64,000 nucleotides of DNA from Roseovarius sp. SCSIO 43702 (lineage in GTDB: Bacteria > Pseudomonadota > Alphaproteobacteria > Rhodobacterales > Rhodobacteraceae). The notes under the pieces were generated by a model. That model had not been told where the DNA came from. It did no database searches and saw only the letters and a list, made by a program, of their open reading frames with translations. Every line of letters begins with the position of its first letter. The first letter of the stretch is position 1. Made by a program: the position numbers and the translations under genes. The stretch covers positions 1,014,501-1,078,500 of the forward strand of contig NZ_CP080623.1 of the NCBI RefSeq assembly GCF_019599045.1, read 5' to 3'. Positions 1-8,965 of this stretch are shown piece by piece.

Positions 1-2
1 CG

Positions 3-809
3 ATGCCGAAGGCGCGGCGGTCGGAGATCGAGACCTATTGGACGACTTTCGGGCAGGGGCCGCGGGCCGCGGTCATGATCCATTGCAGCCTGGCTCATTC
101 CGGCGCGTGGGGGCCGCTGGCCCGGCACCTGTCGGGTGCGCTGACCATGACGGCCTTCGATCTTCCCGGCCACGGGAGGAGCGGCGGGTGGGCGGGCGAG
201 CGCGAGATTCAGGCGGTCACGACCGAGATTGCCGCAAGTTTCTGCGACGGCCCCACCGATCTCATCGGACATTCCTTCGGCGCGACGGTCGCACTTCGCC
301 TTGCCGTCGAGCGGCCGGAATTGGCGCGAAGCCTCACGCTGATCGAGCCGGTCTTCTTCGCGGTCGCGCTCAACAGTCGACCCGAAATGCGCGCGGCATT
401 CGAACGTGAAATGCAAGGCGTGAGCGACGCATTCGAGGCGGGCGACATGCGCGCGGCGGCGCGGGCCTTCACGGAGCTCTGGGGTGCCGGAGGCAAGTGG
501 GAGGACCTCGATGACGACGAGCGGGCGCGCATGGCTGCGCAGATGCCGCTTGTGCAGGCGGCGGAGGACGCGCTCTATCGCGACGCGGGCGCGTTGCTGG
601 AACCGGGCCGTCTCGAGGGCGTGACAGCGCCCGCCCTGCTTCTGGAGGGCAGCCGATCGCCCGAGATCATCCCGGCGATCAACGAGGGCCTGGCCGCGCG
701 CCTGCCGCATGCGCGACGTTCGGTCATCGCGGGCGCGGGCCATATGGGGCCGATCACGCATCCCTCGCAGGTCGCTTCGGAGATACTGCGGTTTCTTGAC
801 GAGGTTTAG
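3..809 (+). CDS. alpha/beta-fold hydrolase
   Basis: A 268-residue alpha/beta hydrolase, substrate unknown. The nucleophile elbow GHSFG puts the catalytic Ser at residue 91. An early HG-like loop (MIHCSLAHSG, residues 25-34) and DLPGHGRS (53-60) fit the fold. The catalytic His is probably residue 247 in GAGHMGP near the C-terminus. The protein is cytoplasmic, with no signal peptide. The first ATG in the window is used, but the true start could lie upstream, outside the window. It converges on the threonine aldolase gene with 42 bp between the stops and no clear terminator. Fold-level confidence is high; function is open (esterase, haloperoxidase-like or C-C hydrolase). Confidence 0.8.
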   Translation: MPKARRSEIETYWTTFGQGPRAAVMIHCSLAHSGAWGPLARHLSGALTMTAFDLPGHGRSGGWAGEREIQAVTTEIAASFCDGPTDLIGHSFGATVALRLAVERPELARSLTLIEPVFFAVALNSRPEMRAAFEREMQGVSDAFEAGDMRAAARAFTELWGAGGKWEDLDDDERARMAAQMPLVQAAEDALYRDAGALLEPGRLEGVTAPALLLEGSRSPEIIPAINEGLAARLPHARRSVIAGAGHMGPITHPSQVASEILRFLDEV

Positions 810-851
810 GATCGTCGAGCAGGACTGGCGCGGAATAGCGCGGCCAGGGCC

Positions 852-1895
852 TCAGCCGTGGGCGATGGCCACGAAGCGGTCTATGCTGTCCTCCGGGATC
901 GACCAATCGCAGACAAGACGCATCGGCAGTGGCTCGTCGTCGTCGCCCTCGAGCCCACCATCGAGCAGGTAATACATCGCGCCGGCGCCGTGCAAACGGC
1001 GGTGGGCGGCACGAGGCAGGGCGCCGAAGATGATGTTGGCCTGAGGTTCGAAATGAAACTCCATGCCAGGCACCTCGCGCAAGCCCGCTGCCAGCCTCGC
1101 GAGGTTGGCATTGGCACGGCGCGCTGAGGAGAGCCAGAGATCGTCGGTCAGCAGAGCGCTCATCTGGGCGGCGAGGTAGCGGTGCTTGGAAAAGAGATGC
1201 GCGCCGCGCTTGCGGCGAAGCTCGAATTCCCACGCTTTCTCGGGGTCGAAGAACACGACCGCCTCGACACCCGGGGCGCCGTTCTTGGTGCCGCCGAAGC
1301 TGAGCGCGTCGACGCCCGCCTTCCATGTCATCTCGGCCGGGCTGCATCCGAGCGCCACGAGCGCGTTGGCGAAGCGCGCGCCGTCGAGATGAACCGGCAG
1401 GTCGTGCTCGCGGGCCACGCCGGTGAGGTCATGCAGCTCATCGAGCGAATAGATCCGCCCGCGTTCGGTGACGGTGGTGATCGAGACCGGTCCGCGCTGC
1501 GGCCCATGCACGCCGCGCGTCTCCTCGTAGCGGATCGCGGCATCGAGCGCCTCTGCCGTCATCTTGTCGTCCTCGCCCACGAGCGTGAGCTTGGCCCCGC
1601 CCGTGTAGAATTCGGGGCCGTTGCATTCGTCCTCGTGGATATGACTGAACTTCGACGCGAATATCGTCTGCCAAGGCTGGGCCAGGGTGGCGAGCGCAAG
1701 ACAGTTTGCCGCCGTGCCGGTCGCCACGAGGTAGACCGCCGCGTCGGGCGCCTCGAGCACGTCGCGCACCTGCGTGCGGACCTTGTCCATCAGCGGCTCG
1801 ACCCCGTAGGGCAGGGCGTAGCCATCGTTGGCGTCGATGAGCGCCTGCATGACCTCGGGATGTGCGGGGCCCGCGTTGTCGGAAGCGAAATACAT
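852..1895 (-). CDS. ltaE: low-specificity L-threonine aldolase / beta-eliminating lyase family
   Basis: A 347-residue fold-type I PLP enzyme of the threonine aldolase family, predicted to cleave L-threonine or L-allo-threonine to glycine and acetaldehyde. The PLP-binding lysine is probably K204 in SFGGTKNG. The cofactor-ring aspartate lies in HLDGAR (169-174), and the N-terminal SDNAGPAHP matches the family. The length is usual (about 340-350). Its ATG overlaps the stop of the upstream ycgN-like gene by one base, so it is translationally coupled as the last gene of a minus-strand run. A related PLP lyase specificity cannot be excluded. Confidence 0.85.
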   Translation of the reverse strand: MYFASDNAGPAHPEVMQALIDANDGYALPYGVEPLMDKVRTQVRDVLEAPDAAVYLVATGTAANCLALATLAQPWQTIFASKFSHIHEDECNGPEFYTGGAKLTLVGEDDKMTAEALDAAIRYEETRGVHGPQRGPVSITTVTERGRIYSLDELHDLTGVAREHDLPVHLDGARFANALVALGCSPAEMTWKAGVDALSFGGTKNGAPGVEAVVFFDPEKAWEFELRRKRGAHLFSKHRYLAAQMSALLTDDLWLSSARRANANLARLAAGLREVPGMEFHFEPQANIIFGALPRAAHRRLHGAGAMYYLLDGGLEGDDDEPLPMRLVCDWSIPEDSIDRFVAIAHG

Positions 1896-2365
1896 CAGGT
1901 GGGCTCCTCTATCAGGTGATCTTCCCAGTCGTCGTCATCGACCTCGAATTCGGCCACGGTTCGGTGCTGCATCGATACGCCAGCCTCGTGGACGGTTTCG
2001 GGGGTCCCAGAGATGAGCGGATGCCAGTCGTAGAGCGGCTTGCCCTGCCACAGGAGCTTGTAGGCGCAGGTCTCGGGCATCCAGTAGAGATGCGTCTCGA
2101 GGTTCCGCGCCGAGAGCGAGATGCATTCCGGCACGAACCGGTGGCGGATGGGGTAGTGCGCGCAGCGGCAGGTGGTGTCGTCGAAAAGGCGGCAGGCGAC
2201 GCGGGTCAGTGCGACCTCGCCGGTGTCCTCGTCCTCGATCTTGTTCATGCAGCACTTGCCGCAGCCATCGCACAACGCTTCCCACTCGGCGCGGGTCATC
2301 CGAGAGAGCGGCTTGCGCTCCCAGTAGCGGGGGGCGAGGCCGGTGCGGTCGATGGGGTCAGTCAT
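1895..2365 (-). CDS. YcgN/UPF0260-family cysteine cluster protein
   Basis: A 156-residue protein of the YcgN (UPF0260) family. The N-terminal CDGCGKCC motif is followed by more cysteines (CRLFDDTTCRCAHYP and later PECI, ETCAYKL), a pattern expected to bind Fe-S or zinc. The biochemical role is not established. An acidic tail ends the protein. I chose the start at 2365 because it makes an ATGA overlap with the ribF stop and begins the conserved family N-terminus (MTDPIDR); the longer upstream reading frame is only the antisense of ribF. It is co-transcribed with ribF and ltaE. Confidence 0.85.
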   Translation of the reverse strand: MTDPIDRTGLAPRYWERKPLSRMTRAEWEALCDGCGKCCMNKIEDEDTGEVALTRVACRLFDDTTCRCAHYPIRHRFVPECISLSARNLETHLYWMPETCAYKLLWQGKPLYDWHPLISGTPETVHEAGVSMQHRTVAEFEVDDDDWEDHLIEEPT

Positions 2366-3300
2366 GGCCGGGCCAGCACCTCGCGGGCACGGTCGCAATC
2401 GGCGTCCATCTGGACGATGAAGGCCTCGAGGCTTTCGAACGTCTCCTCGGGGCGCAGGTAATCGACCAGCGCGACCGAGAGATGGGCGCCGTAGAGATCG
2501 CCGGAGAAATCGAAGAGGAAGGTCTCGAGATTGGCGACCTCGCCATTGAACATTGGGCGCACGCCGATGCTGGACGCCCCGAGATAGCGGCCCATATGCG
2601 GACCATCGCGGACATCGACCTCGGTCGCGTAGACGCCGAAGCGGGGGGGATGCAGCCCCTCGATCGACATGTTCGCCGTGGGATAGCCCAGCTTTCGGCC
2701 GCGCTGTTCGCCGCCGATCACGGGGCCGTCGATGCGGTGCCAGTGACCCAGCATCGCCGCGGCGTCGCGGGGCCGCCCCTCGCTCAGCGCGGTGCGGATC
2801 GCGGTGGAGGAGACCTGGCCCAGTTCCCCTTCGAGCAGAGTGGCGATGGTGACACCGAACCCCATCTCCTGCCCGAAGCGCACGAGATCGCCCGCATCGC
2901 CCGCGCGACCCTTGCCAAAGCAGAAATCCGCGCCCACCACCACATGTGCAAGACCCAGCCCGTCGCGGATGACCTGCCGGGCGAAATCTTCGGGGGCGAG
3001 CGCCGAGAGTGCGGCGTTGAAATTCAGTTCGTAGAGCTTTTCGACCCCCAGCTTCTCGAGCCGGTTGGCGCGGGCCTCGGCGCTCATCAGGCGAAAGGGC
3101 GGTGCGTCGGGCGCGAAATACTCGCGAGGATGCGGCTCGAAGGTGAGAACGCCCAGCGGCGCGCCGGTCTTGCAGCCCTCGGCGCGCGCGAGGTCGATCA
3201 CCGAGCGGTGGCCGAGATGCACGCCGTCGAAGTTGCCGATGGCGACCGAGGCGCCCCGGTCGGCGGGATCCACGTAGGTATAATCGCGCACGATCTTCAT
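2362..3300 (-). CDS. ribF: bifunctional riboflavin kinase / FAD synthetase
   Basis: A 312-residue bifunctional enzyme making FMN and then FAD from riboflavin and ATP. The N-terminal FAD synthetase (nucleotidyltransferase) part shows GNFDGVHLGH near residue 20 and a second conserved stretch VVVGADFCFGKGRAG. The C-terminal riboflavin kinase domain shows GRKLGYPTANM. The length fits the family (about 310). The start at 3300 (MKIVRDYTYV) is preferred to a longer frame because it begins at the conserved domain. It overlaps the next gene by ATGA. A GC hairpin lies at 3367-3384 between this gene and the MaoC gene. Confidence 0.95.
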   Translation of the reverse strand: MKIVRDYTYVDPADRGASVAIGNFDGVHLGHRSVIDLARAEGCKTGAPLGVLTFEPHPREYFAPDAPPFRLMSAEARANRLEKLGVEKLYELNFNAALSALAPEDFARQVIRDGLGLAHVVVGADFCFGKGRAGDAGDLVRFGQEMGFGVTIATLLEGELGQVSSTAIRTALSEGRPRDAAAMLGHWHRIDGPVIGGEQRGRKLGYPTANMSIEGLHPPRFGVYATEVDVRDGPHMGRYLGASSIGVRPMFNGEVANLETFLFDFSGDLYGAHLSVALVDYLRPEETFESLEAFIVQMDADCDRAREVLARP

Positions 3301-3404
3301 GGCCGAGGCGTAGCGCGGGCCGGGGCGGGGTGCAAGGGCGCGGGATCGCGGCTGGGTGCCAAGGGTGCCGGGCGCGTGCCCGGCCCCCGGAGGCACGCGT
3401 CAGG

Positions 3405-3848
3405 TCAGTCGAATTTGCCCGTGGGCGCCAGGACGGTCGCTTCGCCCACCAGCACCTTCTTGCCGTCCACGAGGCAGCGGCAGTCGAGCTGCACACGACG
3501 CTTGGCGTAGTCGATGCCGATCACCTCGACCTCGGCGCGGACCATGTCGCCGGGACGGACTGGGGCAAGAAACTTGAGGGTCTGGCCCATGTAGACGGTG
3601 CCGTGGCCCGGTAGCTGCTCTCCGATCACGGCGGAGATCAGCCCGGCGGTGAGCATGCCATGCGCGATACGCCCCTCGAAGATCGTGTCCTGCGCGTAAT
3701 CATCATCGAGATGGACGGGATTCCGGTCGGTCGACACCTGGGCGAACATCTCGATATCCTCGTCGGTCACGACCTTCTGGAGATGGCGCACCATGCCCAT
3801 CTCGATTTCTTCGATGGTGATGGTTCCGCGCGGCAGGTTGTCCAACAT
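3405..3848 (-). CDS. MaoC-like (R)-specific enoyl-CoA hydratase family protein
   Basis: A 147-residue single hot-dog-fold MaoC protein. The hydratase-2 signature is complete: D-R-N-P-V-H (STDRNPVHLDD) followed by GRIAHGML, giving the Asp/His catalytic pair. It likely hydrates trans-2-enoyl-CoA to (R)-3-hydroxyacyl-CoA, linking beta-oxidation with polyhydroxyalkanoate or secondary pathways. The start at 3848 has GGAGGG a few bases upstream; an in-frame ATG further upstream lacks one. It sits between the HAD gene and ribF on the same strand with about 100 bp on each side. Confidence 0.85.
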   Translation of the reverse strand: MLDNLPRGTITIEEIEMGMVRHLQKVVTDEDIEMFAQVSTDRNPVHLDDDYAQDTIFEGRIAHGMLTAGLISAVIGEQLPGHGTVYMGQTLKFLAPVRPGDMVRAEVEVIGIDYAKRRVQLDCRCLVDGKKVLVGEATVLAPTGKFD

Positions 3849-3951
3849 TTCGCCCTCCTCGATCATGGCGGCGCAATTATGGGGCGCTGACGCCCTCCGA
3901 TGGGCAACTTTATTACTTCGCAAGTGCAGAAAATCAAGGAGAGTCTGCCGA

Positions 3952-4827
3952 TCAGCGCAGTTTTCCGATCATGTAGGTCGGGCTTACCCCTTCGCGGGCG
4001 AGGTAAGCCTCCAGCGCCGGCTTGTCGGGATGGTGCGTGGTGCCGGTGTCTTCGGCCGCCAGTCCCCCGGTGATGAAGAGCGAATCGAGATCCTCGCCCT
4101 GCGCGCCCAGGATGTCGGTCTGGATCCCGTCGCCGATGGCGAGAATCCGCGAGCGTTCCACGTCCGTCCCGAGCGCGGCGAGGCGGCGGTAGGCGAGATC
4201 GTAAATGGGCGGGTGCGGCTTGCCGAAATAGAGGCTTTCGCCTCCCATCTCGGTATAAAGCCGGGCGAGCGCGCCCGCGCACCATTCGCGCGTCTCGCCC
4301 CGGTCGACGATGATGTCCGGATTGGCGCAGAGAAGCTTGAGGCCCTTTTGCTTGGCATAGAGAAATTCGGGCCGGTTCACGTCGGGGTCGGCCAGCGGAT
4401 CGAACGGGCCGCAGCAGACGATGCCCTCGGCCTCCTTCAGCGCGACCCGCTCGATTTCCACCGGGTCGTCGATGAGCCCGAGCGGTTCGAAGAATCCCGC
4501 ATCACGCTCCCACTCGCCCATGAACCAGACCTTTTGCCCGACCATTCCTCGAAACATGGCCGCGCGTGCCGAATCGCCGGATGTGGCAACGGCGTCATAG
4601 GTATCGGCGGGCACGCCGAACTGCGAAAGCTGTGCCTCGACCCCGGCGCGGGGCTTCGGCGAGTTTGTGACGAAAACCACCACGCCGCCCCCTTCGCGAT
4701 AGGCGCGCATGGCCTCGACCGCCTCGGGGTAGGCCTCGACGCCGTTGTGCATGCATCCCCAGAGGTCGACGAAAAGCGCGTCATATCGCGCGGAAATCTC
4801 GGAAAGGTTTTGGACGATCTGGGTCAT
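3952..4827 (-). CDS. TIGR01459-type HAD-superfamily class IIA hydrolase
   Basis: A 291-residue HAD phosphatase of the NagD-like class IIA type. Motif I appears as DLWGCMHNG near residue 21 (nucleophile Asp with the second Asp replaced by Gly-Cys, as in this subfamily). Motif II is VFVTNSPKPR and motif III/IV lies in KPHPPIYDLA with IGDGIQTDILGA. It probably dephosphorylates a small phosphometabolite; the substrate is unknown. It lies 55 bp downstream of hemE and upstream of the MaoC and ribF genes, a grouping that suggests cofactor housekeeping but does not prove it. Confidence 0.82.
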   Translation of the reverse strand: MTQIVQNLSEISARYDALFVDLWGCMHNGVEAYPEAVEAMRAYREGGGVVVFVTNSPKPRAGVEAQLSQFGVPADTYDAVATSGDSARAAMFRGMVGQKVWFMGEWERDAGFFEPLGLIDDPVEIERVALKEAEGIVCCGPFDPLADPDVNRPEFLYAKQKGLKLLCANPDIIVDRGETREWCAGALARLYTEMGGESLYFGKPHPPIYDLAYRRLAALGTDVERSRILAIGDGIQTDILGAQGEDLDSLFITGGLAAEDTGTTHHPDKPALEAYLAREGVSPTYMIGKLR

Positions 4828-4882
4828 GAGGACATTAGCCTATGGGCGAAAGCAGGGTGCAACCGGAAAAACTCGTGCGGAA

Positions 4883-5917
4883 CTATCCTCCGCGCACGGT
4901 GTCGATCATCAGTTGGACGTTGTCGGGGTCGGCATCGGGCGTGATCCCGTGGCCGAGATTGAAGATATGCGGCCCGTTCGAGAAAGCCTCGACGATCCGG
5001 CGCGTCTCGCTTACCAGCGCCTCGCCGCCGGTGACCATGTGCGACGAGGCAAGGTTGCCCTGCACGCAGCCGTCTTTCTGGACATGGGCTGCGGCCCATT
5101 TGGGCGTGACGCCATCGTCGAGTGCCACGCAGTCGGCGCCGGTGGCGCGCGCGAAGCCCTCGTAGGCCGCGCCCGCGCCGCGCGGGAAGGCGATGACGGG
5201 CGTGTCGGGGTGGCGCGATTTCAGCGCCGCGATGATGCGTTTCGTGGGCCCGACGGCGTAGGCTTCGAAATCCGCAGCGCCCAGCGAACCTGCCCAGCTG
5301 TCGAAGAGCTTGACCACTTCGGCGCCCGCCTCGATCTGGGCTGAAAGATATTCGACCGTGGCCTCGGTCAGCAGGTCGATCAGCGCCTCGAACGTGGCGC
5401 GGTCCTCGTTCTTGAGCGTGTGGGCCGGACCCTGGTCGGGGGTGCCGCGCCCGGCGATCATATAGGTGGCGACGGTCCAGGGCGCGCCGGCGAAGCCAAT
5501 CAGCGTCGTGTCAGCGGGCAGCGCGGCCGCGAGGTTGCGCACGGTCTGGTAGATGGGCGCGAGCGTCTCGTGCACTTCGGCGGCGGGGCGCAAAGCGTCG
5601 ACGCCCGCGCGGTCGGTCACGGTCGAGAGGCGCGGGCCTTCGCCGGTGACGAACCACAGGTCCGCACCGAGCGCCTGCGGCACCAGCAGGATATCGGCGA
5701 AGAGGATGGCCGCGTCGAAGCCGAAGCGGCGGATCGGCTGGAGCGTCACCTCGGTCGCGAGCTCGGGGTTGTAGCACAGCGACAGGAAGTCGCCGGCCTC
5801 GGCGCGTGTGGCCTTGTATTCGGGCAGGTAACGTCCAGCCTGGCGCATCATCCAGATAGGCGGCACGGGCAGCGTCTCGCCCGCGAGGGCGCGCAGGATG
5901 GGTTTGTCGGTCGCCAT
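4883..5917 (-). CDS. hemE: uroporphyrinogen decarboxylase
   Basis: A 344-residue uroporphyrinogen III decarboxylase producing coproporphyrinogen III in haem and tetrapyrrole synthesis. The N-terminal signature [16 protein letters not shown] (about 19-34) is complete, [13 protein letters not shown] marks the second conserved block, and the C-terminal [16 protein letters not shown] is typical. The start follows an AGGAG-like site. It is divergent from hemC, which encodes the enzyme two steps earlier, with about 104 bp shared upstream DNA, so the two haem genes probably share regulatory DNA. Confidence 0.97.
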   Translation of the reverse strand: MATDKPILRALAGETLPVPPIWMMRQAGRYLPEYKATRAEAGDFLSLCYNPELATEVTLQPIRRFGFDAAILFADILLVPQALGADLWFVTGEGPRLSTVTDRAGVDALRPAAEVHETLAPIYQTVRNLAAALPADTTLIGFAGAPWTVATYMIAGRGTPDQGPAHTLKNEDRATFEALIDLLTEATVEYLSAQIEAGAEVVKLFDSWAGSLGAADFEAYAVGPTKRIIAALKSRHPDTPVIAFPRGAGAAYEGFARATGADCVALDDGVTPKWAAAHVQKDGCVQGNLASSHMVTGGEALVSETRRIVEAFSNGPHIFNLGHGITPDADPDNVQLMIDTVRGG

Positions 5918-6021
5918 GGTCGTCTCCTTGCCGGGCCTCGCGCCGTGGTCTCGCCTGCGCGGGATATTGTCAAGGCCTGCACCGCTTGCGTCGTGGGGGC
6001 GCGGAGCCTAAAGGAGGGCGC

Positions 6022-6969
6022 ATGACCCAAGATTTGCCCGACCCCACCCATCCTCTCAAGATCGGCACCCGCGGCTCGCCTCTGGCGCTTGCGCAGGCGC
6101 ACGAGACGCGGCAGCGGTTGATGGCGGCGTGGGACCTGCCCGAGGACGCATTCGAGGTGGTGGTCATCACGACGACCGGGGACCGGATCACCGACCGCCC
6201 CCTGAAGGAGATCGGCGGCAAGGGGCTTTTCACCCGCGAGATCGAGCAGGCGATGCTCGTGGGCGAGATCGACATCGCGGTGCATTCGATGAAGGATATG
6301 CCGGTGCTGCAGCCCGAGGGCCTCGCGCTCGATTGCTACCTGCCGCGGGAGGATGTGCGGGATGCCTTCGTCTGTCCCACGGGCCGAAGCCTGGCCGACA
6401 TGGCGGCGGGAACCAAGGTCGGCACTTCGTCGCTCCGGCGGCGGGCGCAGGTGCTCGTGGCGCATCCGCACCTGGAGGTGGTGGAGTTTCGCGGCAACGT
6501 GCAGACGCGGCTGAAGAAGCTGGCCGATGGCGTGGCTGCCTGCACCTTCCTCGCGATGGCTGGGCTCAACCGTCTTGGTCGGGCTGACGTGGCGACTCGG
6601 CCGCTCGAACCCGAGGAGATGCTGCCCGCCGTGGCGCAGGGCGCGATCGGGATCGAGCGGCGCGCGGAGGACGGGCGCGTGGCCGACCTGCTGGAGCCCA
6701 TCCATGACGGGCCCACGGCCGGTCAACTGGTGGTCGAACGCGCGTTCCTGGCGGCGCTTGACGGGTCGTGCGAGACGCCGATTGCCGGCCTGGCCCAGGT
6801 CGAGGGTGGCACCGTGCGCCTGCGGGGCGAGATCCTGCGCCCCGACGGCAGCGAACGGATCGCGGATGACCGGAGCGTCCCGGCCGAGGATGGCCCCGCA
6901 ATGGCCCGTGAAATGGCACGCGACATGTTGCAGCAGGCGGGGCCGGGGTTTTTCGACTGGCGGAGCTGA
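6022..6969 (+). CDS. hemC: hydroxymethylbilane synthase (porphobilinogen deaminase)
   Basis: A 315-residue enzyme joining four porphobilinogens to hydroxymethylbilane. The N-terminal IGTRGSPLALAQ, the RGNVQTRL arginine block and GSCETPIAG carrying the dipyrromethane-cofactor cysteine (about residue 250) are all present. The start at 6022 is chosen because AGGAGGG lies 3-9 bases upstream; a TTG further 5' has no such site. It is divergent from hemE and convergent with the FAD oxidoreductase gene, with 28 bp between stops. Confidence 0.96.
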   Translation: MTQDLPDPTHPLKIGTRGSPLALAQAHETRQRLMAAWDLPEDAFEVVVITTTGDRITDRPLKEIGGKGLFTREIEQAMLVGEIDIAVHSMKDMPVLQPEGLALDCYLPREDVRDAFVCPTGRSLADMAAGTKVGTSSLRRRAQVLVAHPHLEVVEFRGNVQTRLKKLADGVAACTFLAMAGLNRLGRADVATRPLEPEEMLPAVAQGAIGIERRAEDGRVADLLEPIHDGPTAGQLVVERAFLAALDGSCETPIAGLAQVEGGTVRLRGEILRPDGSERIADDRSVPAEDGPAMAREMARDMLQQAGPGFFDWRS

Positions 6970-6997
6970 CGCGGCTTTCGCACGCCGGGCCCTGCCG

Positions 6998-8413
6998 TCA
7001 GGTTTCCGGCAGCACCTTGCCGGGGTTCAGGATGCCATTGGGATCGAGTGCGTCCTTGATCGCGCGCATCGCGTCGAGCGCTGCGGGATCCTTGAAGCGC
7101 GCCATGGAGGCCCGTTTCTCGAGCCCGATGCCGTGTTCGGCCGAGAAGCTTCCGCCAAGTGCGACGACGGCCTCGACCACGTCGCTGTAGATGGCGTCGT
7201 GGACGGCCGGGTCGTCGGTGGTCAGCGCACCCGCGAAATGGAGATTGCCGTCACCCAGATGCGCGACCGAAAGATCGCGGGCGCCGGGGTCATGACGCGC
7301 AAGGCTGGCGCCGATGGTGTCCAGAAGCTCGGGCATGCTGTCGATCGGCACGGCCACGTCATTGTGCACGAGCGGTTCGTTATGCTTGCAGACCTCCGCC
7401 GAAGCCTCGCGCCGGGCCCACATCTCCTGTCGCTGGCTATCGCTCTGGGCGACGACCGCATCGAGGATTTCGCCGGCCTCGAACGCCTCGGCCAGCGCCT
7501 CCTCGAGCCGCGCGGCGATGGGCAGCGTACCTCCCGCATCGGGCGTCGCATCGCGCGGGGCGGTGGCGCCGAGTTCGACGAGGATGTTGATGGCGTGCCG
7601 TTCGTCGAAAGGCGGGCGGACGTCGGGGTGGAGCGCGAGATAGGCGTCGATATGCGCCGCCGGCATGTATTCGAACGCCTCGACCGCGCGGCTCGTTTCT
7701 TCCTGAAGGCGGTTGAGAAGTGCGAGCGCGGCGGGCAGGTCCCGCGCGGCCACGGTCGCCGTCGCGTAGGCGCGCGGCTTGGGAAAGAGGCGCAGGGTTG
7801 CGGCTGTGATGATCCCGAGCGTGCCCTCGGCACCGATAAGCAGGTGCTTGAGGTTGTAGCCGGAATTGTCCTTGTGCAATTGGCTCATCAGGTTGACGAC
7901 GCGGCCCGTGGGCAGCACCGCCTCGATCCCCAGGCAAAGGTCGCGCGTATTGCCGTAACGCAGCACGTTCGACCCGCCCGCGTTGGTCGAGAGCGCGCCG
8001 CCGATCATGGCCGAGCCACGCGCGCCGAAGAACAGCGGAAAGATGAGATCATGCGCGTCCGCGGCCTCGTGGATTGACGAGAGGATGGCCCCCGCTTCCA
8101 CCACGGCGACGCGCGATTGCGGCCTTATCTCGCGGATGGCGCGCATCCGTTCGAGCGAGACGACGAGCGCGCCCTCGGCCGCCGTGCCCCCGGTGAGCCC
8201 GGTATTGCCCGACATCGGCACCACGGGCGTGCCCGTCTCGTTGGCGAGGCGCAGGATCGACGCCACCTCGCCGGTAGAACCGGGGCGGAGCGCGGCGAGC
8301 GGTCTGCCCTGCGGACGGTCTGCCCAGTCGAGTGCATAACGGCCGATCGCGTCCCCCGAGAGGACATGCGCGTCTCCGACGATGGCGGACAGGCGGTCGA
8401 GCAGGGCGGTCAT
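6998..8413 (-). CDS. FAD-binding oxidoreductase, GlcD/D-lactate dehydrogenase type
   Basis: A 471-residue flavoprotein of the vanillyl-alcohol-oxidase superfamily. The N-terminal FAD-binding domain shows PMSGNTGLTGG around residues 65-75 and a later GGSNVLRYGNTRDL. The C-terminal FAD-oxidase domain ends in SAEHGIGLEKR and the usual NPGKVLPET. It resembles D-2-hydroxyacid (D-lactate, glycolate or D-2-hydroxyglutarate) dehydrogenases; the substrate cannot be fixed from sequence. The start overlaps the TerB stop by ATGA, so the two genes form one unit. Confidence 0.88.
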   Translation of the reverse strand: MTALLDRLSAIVGDAHVLSGDAIGRYALDWADRPQGRPLAALRPGSTGEVASILRLANETGTPVVPMSGNTGLTGGTAAEGALVVSLERMRAIREIRPQSRVAVVEAGAILSSIHEAADAHDLIFPLFFGARGSAMIGGALSTNAGGSNVLRYGNTRDLCLGIEAVLPTGRVVNLMSQLHKDNSGYNLKHLLIGAEGTLGIITAATLRLFPKPRAYATATVAARDLPAALALLNRLQEETSRAVEAFEYMPAAHIDAYLALHPDVRPPFDERHAINILVELGATAPRDATPDAGGTLPIAARLEEALAEAFEAGEILDAVVAQSDSQRQEMWARREASAEVCKHNEPLVHNDVAVPIDSMPELLDTIGASLARHDPGARDLSVAHLGDGNLHFAGALTTDDPAVHDAIYSDVVEAVVALGGSFSAEHGIGLEKRASMARFKDPAALDAMRAIKDALDPNGILNPGKVLPET

Positions 8414-8832
8414 GCCGTCAGGTGACGCGCACGCGAACCGCGTTCGATCGCCGCCGCGTGCAGCCGGTCGATGTCGAGCTCGTAGCGGATCTCCTCGAGC
8501 ATGCGCAGCTCGGTCTCGGCCAGCGTGCCATCGGCGGCGGCCACGTCGCAGGCGAGCGCATAGGCGGTCTCGAAAAGCCGCTCGGGCAGGTTCTCGCGCA
8601 CGAGGCCGAAGAGCGTGTCGAGACCGTCCTCCTGCCCGAAGAGGTCGAACACGACCTCGGCCATGCGGCGCATCCGGTTGCTGTCGTAGTCGGCGAAGAT
8701 GGGCAGGTGGTTGAGCGCCACCTCGATCTTGATCAGTTCGGCGGTGCGGATCGTTTCGTCGGAGGCGGAGACGGCGATCATCACGGCGACGAGGCAATCC
8801 TGCGGGCTGAGCGGGTGGGGAATGTCGGGCAT
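8410..8832 (-). CDS. TerB-family protein
   Basis: A 140-residue all-helical protein resembling the TerB tellurite-resistance / DjlA-N-like family. The acidic helix pairs SASDETIRTAE and DVAAADGTLAETE are the diagnostic metal-binding-like D-G-x-x-x-x-E repeats. The function of stand-alone TerB proteins is unclear; links to tellurite or membrane stress are only family-based. AAGGAA precedes the start. It is the first gene of a two-gene unit with the FAD oxidoreductase and is divergent from lysS across 133 bp. Confidence 0.75.
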   Translation of the reverse strand: MPDIPHPLSPQDCLVAVMIAVSASDETIRTAELIKIEVALNHLPIFADYDSNRMRRMAEVVFDLFGQEDGLDTLFGLVRENLPERLFETAYALACDVAAADGTLAETELRMLEEIRYELDIDRLHAAAIERGSRARHLTA

Positions 8833-8882
8833 GGGGTTCCTTTCGGGCGGGCGCTTTGGCCCCCTTGTCGCGCGCGAGATTA

Positions 8883-8911
8883 TTGACTGTCCACCCCCTC
8901 GGCAATAGGAA
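8883..8911 (+). promoter_or_regulatory. candidate lysS promoter
   Basis: TTGACT and TAGGAA are separated by 17 bp, about 55 bp upstream of the lysS start. The -35 is strong and the -10 weak. The geometry matches the other housekeeping promoters in this window. Confidence 0.45.
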
Positions 8912-8965
8912 GCGCAGACCCAAGCGCCCGCGCCATGCAAGGCGGGGCCGAACCGGAGAATTCTC